14,630 bases of DNA, taken from DATBSK01 sp040902705. Lineage in GTDB: Bacteria; Actinomycetota; Acidimicrobiia; IMCC26256; PALSA-555. A model generated the notes under the pieces. That model saw only the letters and a list, made by a program, of their open reading frames with translations. It was not told the origin of the DNA and did no database searches. Location of the stretch: contig JBBDWT010000190.1 in the NCBI GenBank assembly GCA_040902705.1, positions 1 to 14,630 on the forward strand, written 5' to 3'. This document shows positions 10,551 to 14,630 of the stretch, in pieces (position 1 is the stretch's first letter; each line of letters starts with the position of its first letter). The translations under genes and the position numbers were made by a program.

Positions 10551-11990
10551 TCAAGCGCCAGATCGACCTCCGGGCTCCACGACCTCCGCGTCGCCCTCGG
10601 TGCCGCCGCGCCGTGTGCGGCCACGGTCCCGATAGTCCTTCGCCCCGCCCTCCTCCGGCTCGACCTCGAGGACGACCCCCTCGACCGCGACGACCCGGAC
10701 CGGGTCGCCGGCCCCGATGGGCGTCGCCCGGTTCGTGCGGGCCTGCCAGCGTGCGCCACGAACCTCGACCACCCCGTCGGGATCGACGGCGACGGCTGCG
10801 GTGCCCATCTCACCGATCATCCCCTCCCGGCCGATCGTGGGAGTCGAGAACCGCGCCCGGATGAACGGGGGGATGGCGAACACGTAGAACACGAACGCGC
10901 CGAGGACCACGAGCGCGAGGAGCCACCAGGCCGGGCGGAGCTCCGACCCACCGCCGTACAGGAAGACGGAGCCCGCGATCAGCGAGACGGTGCCGATGCC
11001 GGTCCACGCCCCGAGCCCGCCGGCCTGGTCGTCGATGGCGTAGGCGAACGACGAGAGCAGGAGCAGCGCGATCGCCCACCAGCGGACCGGAAGCCCGGCG
11101 AAGCCGTACGCCGCGCCGATGACGCAGAGCCCCCCGACGGCAGAGGCGAAGCCGACGCTCGCCGCGAAGAACTCGAACACGATGAGCGCCAGACCGGCGA
11201 CGAAGAGGAAGTACGCAGCTGCCGGGGCGAGGAGCGCGTGACGCACCTGGCCGGTGATGCCGAGGCTGTCGAACACGACATCCTGGTTCGGCTGGCGCCG
11301 CCGTTCACGACCCTCGCCGATCACCTTCGCGGTCGAGAGCTCGACGTCGCCCGCGGCGGTGCGGACGGTCTTCCCGTCGAGGGTCACGATCGTCTCACCG
11401 AGCGTCGGACGCACACCGTCGATCGCACCGATCGACCGTGCGTCCTTCGCCGACAACGACTCCGTCGCGAGCCGCGCCGCGCCTCGCGGATCGCGCCCGT
11501 TCGCCTCGGCGAGGCGCGCGAGCTCGGCCCGCACCTGGGGACGCGTCGACGCGTCGGGATCATCGAGCCGGACCGGGTGGGCCGGTCCGAGGTCGGCGTT
11601 CGGTGACGCGAAGGCGACGTGGGCCGCCTCGAGGAGCACAGCCGCACCGCCCTCGGCGCTCGCGCCCGGCGGACCGATCCAGACGACGACCGGTACCGCG
11701 GAGCGTCGGATCGTGCGCACGAGGTCGCGCACCGACACGTCGACCGTGGCCCCGGAGTCGACCTGGAGGACCACCATGCTCATGCGATCGTCGTTGGCGC
11801 GATCGATCGCGTCCCCCACGAGCTCGGCGTTGGGGGGATCGATCGAGCCCTCGACCTGGACGACGAGGATCCCCCGCCCGCCGCGCGGCTCCTGTGCCCC
11901 GGCGGCCGGGGCGAAGAGGAGCACGCCGGCGCCACACGCGAGCAGAGCGAGCGCAGCAGTCAGTCGGGACAGGCGCATCCGGTGCCGCAA
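10551..11990 (-). CDS. Long-form NfeD membrane protein (ClpP-class domain, membrane helices, OB fold)
   Basis: This protein of about 479 residues belongs to the NfeD1b class, whose members cluster with stomatin-like proteins and act in membrane quality control. It has a signal peptide (RLTAALALLACGAGVLLF, ending AAGAQE), then a ClpP-like domain outside the membrane (about 40-230). Several membrane helices follow (about 270-405), then a C-terminal OB fold (IGREGMIGEMGTAAV, VEVRGARWQARTN). In active relatives the nucleophile lies in a GAxAASAG-like motif; here it reads PPGASAEGGAA, so the serine seems replaced by glycine. The proteolytic activity is doubtful. The start chosen is TTG at 11990, because AGGAG lies seven bases upstream; the ATG at 11978 has no suitably spaced site but is an alternative. 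It diverges from the ArsA-like pair with 24 bases between starts. Confidence 0.88.
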   Translation of the reverse strand: MRHRMRLSRLTAALALLACGAGVLLFAPAAGAQEPRGGRGILVVQVEGSIDPPNAELVGDAIDRANDDRMSMVVLQVDSGATVDVSVRDLVRTIRRSAVPVVVWIGPPGASAEGGAAVLLEAAHVAFASPNADLGPAHPVRLDDPDASTRPQVRAELARLAEANGRDPRGAARLATESLSAKDARSIGAIDGVRPTLGETIVTLDGKTVRTAAGDVELSTAKVIGEGRERRRQPNQDVVFDSLGITGQVRHALLAPAAAYFLFVAGLALIVFEFFAASVGFASAVGGLCVIGAAYGFAGLPVRWWAIALLLLSSFAYAIDDQAGGLGAWTGIGTVSLIAGSVFLYGGGSELRPAWWLLALVVLGAFVFYVFAIPPFIRARFSTPTIGREGMIGEMGTAAVAVDPDGVVEVRGARWQARTNRATPIGAGDPVRVVAVEGVVLEVEPEEGGAKDYRDRGRTRRGGTEGDAEVVEPGGRSGA

Positions 11991-12001
11991 ACGGGCTCTC
12001 C

Positions 12002-12007
12002 TACGAT
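12002..12007 (+). promoter_or_regulatory. -10 box of a leaderless promoter for the ArsA-like operon
   Basis: TACGAT (TAnnnT form) is followed by seven bases and then the ATG at 12015, so the transcript should begin at the start codon. No Shine-Dalgarno fits between them. A -35 match is not evident. The box overlaps the ribosome site of the divergent NfeD gene on the other strand. Confidence 0.5.
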
Positions 12008-12014
12008 TCGGGTC

Positions 12015-12959
12015 ATGCGCCTCGAGCAGCTCTGTGCGGCATCGCGGGTGCAGATCGTCGCGGGCAAGGGTGGTGTGGGAAAGACGACGGTCACCGCTGC
12101 GCTCGCCGTCGCCGCTGCCCGCACCGGCATGAGCGTGCTGATCGTCGAAGTCGAAGGCAAATCGGGCCTTGCCACCTGCCTGGGGGTGCCCGCCCTCACG
12201 TACGAGGACGCCGAGGTCCAGCCGGGCATCACGGCTCGGACGTTGACTCCCGACCAGGCGCTGCTCGAGTACCTCGAGGACCGGGGCCTGAAGCGGATCT
12301 CGAAGCGACTGGTCCGGTCGGGCGCCGTCGACGTGATCGCCACCGCGATCCCGGGGATGAAGGACATCCTCGTGCTCGGCAAGGTCAAGCAGCTCGAGCG
12401 GGCAGGCGCCGCGGATCTGATCATCATCGATGCCCCCGCGGCCGGGCACGCAGTCACGTTCCTCACGTCGGCGCGCGGCCTCCTCGACGCGGTGCGCGTC
12501 GGACCGGTGCGCACGCAGGCACAGGACGTGATGGATCTGCTCTCCGACCCGACCCGGTGCCGCGTGGTGCTCGTCACGCTGCCCGAGGAGACGCCGGTGA
12601 ACGAGCTCGTCGACACGGCGTTCGCGCTCGAGGACAGGGTGGGTGTCTCGCTCGCACCGGTCGTCGTGAACGCGTTCCCGGCCGATCTCGCCCTCGCCGC
12701 ACACGATCTCGCAGACGACGCCGCGGCCGCACACGTCGCGATCCCCGAGGCCGACCGCGACGCGCTCGATGCCGCGGCGAGCTTCCGCCACGAACGGCAC
12801 GAGCTCGCGCTGGAGCAGGCGGAACGGCTCGCCGAGCGCCTCCCGCTCCCGCAGATCCGCCTCCCCTTCCTCTTCGGGGAGATCGGACCGGCCGAGATCG
12901 ACCAGCTCGCCGATGCGCTCGCCGACGAGGTGCTCCGGATCCCGGAGGCGGACGCGTGA
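12015..12959 (+). CDS. ArsA/GET3-like P-loop ATPase, first of a pair (Rv3679-like)
   Basis: This 314-residue soluble ATPase of the ArsA/GET3 class contains deviant Walker A GKGGVGKTT (17-25), LIVEVEGKSGLA (42-53) and a Walker B-like LIIIDAPAAGH (135-145). VDVIATAIPGMKDILVLGK and VRTQAQDVMDLL also match M. tuberculosis Rv3679 as recalled. There are no clustered cysteines of the arsenite-binding type, so the arsenic-pump label does not fit. Rv3679-like proteins pair with an Rv3680-like partner, and the same order is found here. The final GTGA overlaps the next start, giving tight coupling and suggesting a heteromeric complex. The transcript is probably leaderless (TACGAT seven bases before the ATG). 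The physiological role in this organism is unknown. Confidence 0.92.
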   Translation: MRLEQLCAASRVQIVAGKGGVGKTTVTAALAVAAARTGMSVLIVEVEGKSGLATCLGVPALTYEDAEVQPGITARTLTPDQALLEYLEDRGLKRISKRLVRSGAVDVIATAIPGMKDILVLGKVKQLERAGAADLIIIDAPAAGHAVTFLTSARGLLDAVRVGPVRTQAQDVMDLLSDPTRCRVVLVTLPEETPVNELVDTAFALEDRVGVSLAPVVVNAFPADLALAAHDLADDAAAAHVAIPEADRDALDAAASFRHERHELALEQAERLAERLPLPQIRLPFLFGEIGPAEIDQLADALADEVLRIPEADA

Positions 12960-14101
12960 CGACGCTGTCGGATCTCGTCCACGAGCGTCATGTCCTCGTG
13001 TGCTGCGGCACCGGCGGTGTCGGCAAGACCACGACCGCGGCCGTGTTGGCACTCACCGCGGCGCGCGCCGGACGCGACGCGGTGGTGGTGACGATCGACC
13101 CGGCGAAGCGGCTGGCAGACACCCTCGGGCTCGAGCAGCTGGGGAACGTCACGCACGAGATCCCTCGCGAGGTCTGGGACACCCATGGCGACGCGGTGGC
13201 GGGCGGGCGGATGTCGGCACTCATGCTCGACACCCGATCGACCTTCGACGCCCTCGTGACCCGGTACGCGAGCAGCCCGGAGCAGGCCGAGCGGATCCTG
13301 GAGAACCGCTTCTACCGCAACGTCGCCGGCGCGCTCTCGGGCACCCAGGAGTACATGGCGATGGAGAAGCTCTACGAGCTGCACGACGAAGGCGGTCACG
13401 ACGTGATCGTGGTCGACACTCCTCCGACGCGTCATGCGCTCGACTTCCTCGACGCACCCGCCCGGCTCACGCGCCTCCTCGACAACCGGATCTTCCGCTT
13501 CCTCATGGTCCCGGCCCGCACGGGGCTGCGCATCGCCGGGGTCGCGGTGCAGGCGTTCTTCCGCGCTGTCGCCAAGATCGTCGGAGCCGAGGTCATCGAG
13601 GACATCGTGGCGTTCTTCCGTGCCTTCGAGGGGATGGAACAGGGCTTCCGCGAGCGCGCGTCGAGCGTGACCGAGCTGCTGGCCGACCCGTCGACCGGGT
13701 TCGTGCTCGTCACCTCACCACGGCGGGACGCGGTCGAGGAAGCCGAGTTCTTCGCGGAGCGCCTGCGCGGGTCCGACCTCGCCGTCGCGGGCTTGGTCGT
13801 GAACCGTGTGCATCCGCAGTTCTCGTCGCGAACCCCGGTCGATTCGCTGCGCGGTCGCGCCCGCGACCTCATCTCCGGCGCCGCCGATGCCGATCCGGCA
13901 GCGCTCGCCGCGGCAACTCGCCTCGCCGCGCGCTACGAGAACCTCGCCGACTACGCCGAGCTCGGCCGACGTGAACGGGACCAGCTCGACGACGCCGCGC
14001 GTCGGATCGGGGCCGCCGCAGTCGCGTTCGTGCCGTCGCTTCCCCACGATGTGGTCGACTTCGCTGCACTCGACGCGGTCGCCGCGCACATGCTCGGCTA
14101 G
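12956..14101 (+). CDS. ArsA/GET3-like P-loop ATPase, second of a pair (Rv3680-like)
   Basis: This 381-residue ATPase is the partner of the preceding gene. It has CCGTGGVGKTT (16-26), TIDPAKRLADTLG (46-58), SGTQEYMAMEKLYEL (128-142) and VVDTPPTRHALDFLDAP (152-168), all very close to M. tuberculosis Rv3680 as recalled. The amphipathic stretch at about 180-235 (FLMVPARTGLRI to VAFFRAFEG) may bind a hydrophobic client or the membrane, as in GET3-like proteins; this is inference. The start is GTG at 12956, sharing GTGA with the previous stop, with GGAGG eight bases upstream. It is followed 12 bases later by a receiver-domain gene. The cysteine pair in VCCGTGG touches the P-loop and is also seen in Rv3680. 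It is not a classic arsenite pump subunit. Confidence 0.93.
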   Translation: MTTLSDLVHERHVLVCCGTGGVGKTTTAAVLALTAARAGRDAVVVTIDPAKRLADTLGLEQLGNVTHEIPREVWDTHGDAVAGGRMSALMLDTRSTFDALVTRYASSPEQAERILENRFYRNVAGALSGTQEYMAMEKLYELHDEGGHDVIVVDTPPTRHALDFLDAPARLTRLLDNRIFRFLMVPARTGLRIAGVAVQAFFRAVAKIVGAEVIEDIVAFFRAFEGMEQGFRERASSVTELLADPSTGFVLVTSPRRDAVEEAEFFAERLRGSDLAVAGLVVNRVHPQFSSRTPVDSLRGRARDLISGAADADPAALAAATRLAARYENLADYAELGRRERDQLDDAARRIGAAAVAFVPSLPHDVVDFAALDAVAAHMLG

Positions 14102-14113
14102 CCTGCGCGCCCG

Positions 14114-14506
14114 ATGACCGACTCTCCCGCGAAGCTCCTCGTTGCCGCCGACGGCACCTGGGTCCGCCAGCAGGTTCGCAACGCCCTCGCCGGCCGCGAT
14201 CACGACGTCATCGAGGTGACCCGGGGGGAAGACGTCCGGCCCGCGGTGGCGAGCCGGCACCCCGATCTGGTGATCCTCGACATGCAGATCGGCAACATGG
14301 GCGGCATCGGCGTGGCGATCGACCTCCACCTCGAAGCGTCGGCCGACCGGGTCCCCGACGTGCCGATCCTGCTCCTGCTCGACCGCGAGCACGACCGGTT
14401 CCTCGCCAAGCGGGCCTCGGCCGATGCCGAGCTGGTGAAGCCGGTCGACCCCGGCACGCTTCGCCGCCTCGTCACGCGGCTGCTCGGCGAGCGCGCACCC
14501 GCGTAG
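14114..14506 (+). CDS. Stand-alone receiver-domain protein (response regulator without output domain)
   Basis: This 130-residue CheY-like single-domain protein has the phospho-acceptor D56 in LVILDMQIGNMGGIG and the conserved lysine K109 in ELVKPVD. An acidic residue, D13 (VAADGTW), lies in the first loop. The usual Thr/Ser after strand 4 is absent: LLLLDREHD puts leucine or aspartate there, and the second first-loop acid is alanine, so signalling may be unusual. No DNA-binding or enzyme domain is attached, so it would act by binding a partner. It begins 12 bases after the second ArsA-like gene and is probably in the same operon, suggesting a link between phosphorylation and these ATPases; this is inference. 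No histidine kinase is visible in the window. Confidence 0.88.
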   Translation: MTDSPAKLLVAADGTWVRQQVRNALAGRDHDVIEVTRGEDVRPAVASRHPDLVILDMQIGNMGGIGVAIDLHLEASADRVPDVPILLLLDREHDRFLAKRASADAELVKPVDPGTLRRLVTRLLGERAPA

Positions 14507-14558
14507 CGCACCCGAGATCGACGTCGGGATCGCCCGGAGGCTCGCAGAGGGCGACCGC

Positions 14559-14564
14559 TACACT
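14559..14564 (+). promoter_or_regulatory. -10 box for the tRNA-Pro gene
   Basis: TACACT (TAnnnT form) lies 12 bases before the first base of the tRNA, giving a short 5' leader of about six bases. The upstream -35 region shows no clear match. Confidence 0.45.
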
Positions 14565-14576
14565 CGAATGCTCCTA

Positions 14577-14630
<54 letters not shown>

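Noticed and set aside
10551..13052. An 833-residue minus-strand reading that includes NfeD
   Set aside because: Everything upstream of about 11990 is antisense to the first ArsA-like ATPase and has no protein-like character; only the NfeD part is real.
11438..14101. An 887-residue plus-strand reading ending in the second ArsA-like ATPase
   Set aside because: The part before 12956 is an out-of-frame shadow of NfeD and the first ATPase; the GTG with its GGAGG site and stop/start overlap marks the true start.
12015..14101. Arsenical pump operon
   Set aside because: The ATPases lack the arsenite-binding cysteine pattern, and no ArsB, ArsC or ArsR gene accompanies them.

Overview
This is a GC-rich window (well above 65% GC, codons mostly ending in G or C) from an actinobacterium. 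The evidence is a WhiB protein, a GlnR-like OmpR-family regulator, a GlnA2-type glutamine synthetase, and a pair of ArsA-like ATPases of the kind found beside whiB genes in Mycobacterium and Streptomyces. Several genes appear to have leaderless promoters, which is also typical of the group. The class (perhaps Acidimicrobiia) is a guess from protein style. A run of exactly 100 N at 5599-5698 shows that this is a scaffolded draft assembly.

Layout. (1) 1-2464, nitrogen block: the start of a glutamine synthetase (GlnA1 type, minus strand) diverges from a complete GlnA2-type enzyme (plus strand), which is followed by a GlnR-like regulator with a degenerate receiver domain. The 194-bp gap between the two synthetases holds four GT-led elements at exact 11-bp steps, a plausible operator for this regulator class. 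(2) 2461-5300: a small membrane protein, then an unusually short protein joining a [2Fe-2S] domain to a cut-down molybdenum-hydroxylase domain (both minus strand), diverging from a Tat-exported thioredoxin-like protein. (3) 5370-5936: a proline-rich plus Lys/Arg/Ala-rich histone H1-like protein whose repeats are broken by the assembly gap. (4) 6062-8434, Fe-S block: an ErpA/HesB A-type carrier behind a SufR-like regulator (minus strand), diverging from Mrp, an Fe-S carrier ATPase with an N-terminal MIP18 domain. (5) 8458-10485: an MBL-fold hydrolase translationally coupled to a Nudix hydrolase, then WhiB (all minus strand). (6) 10551-14506: a long NfeD membrane protein (minus strand) diverging from two overlapping ArsA/GET3-like ATPases and a stand-alone receiver protein. 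The window ends inside a tRNA-Pro(CGG) gene.

How the genes fit together. The first block looks like nitrogen assimilation with its own regulator. The Fe-S block combines a putative cluster-sensing repressor with two cluster-delivery proteins around one AT-rich divergent promoter. The MBL/Nudix/WhiB/ArsA block resembles, from memory, the M. tuberculosis Rv3672c-Rv3681c neighbourhood. The least ordinary items are the miniature molybdenum-hydroxylase fusion, the 11-bp array between the synthetases, the repeat-rich H1-like gene, and the NfeD whose protease serine appears to be lost. No CRISPR array, insertion sequence or prophage was seen. No gene-free stretch exceeds 300 bases.
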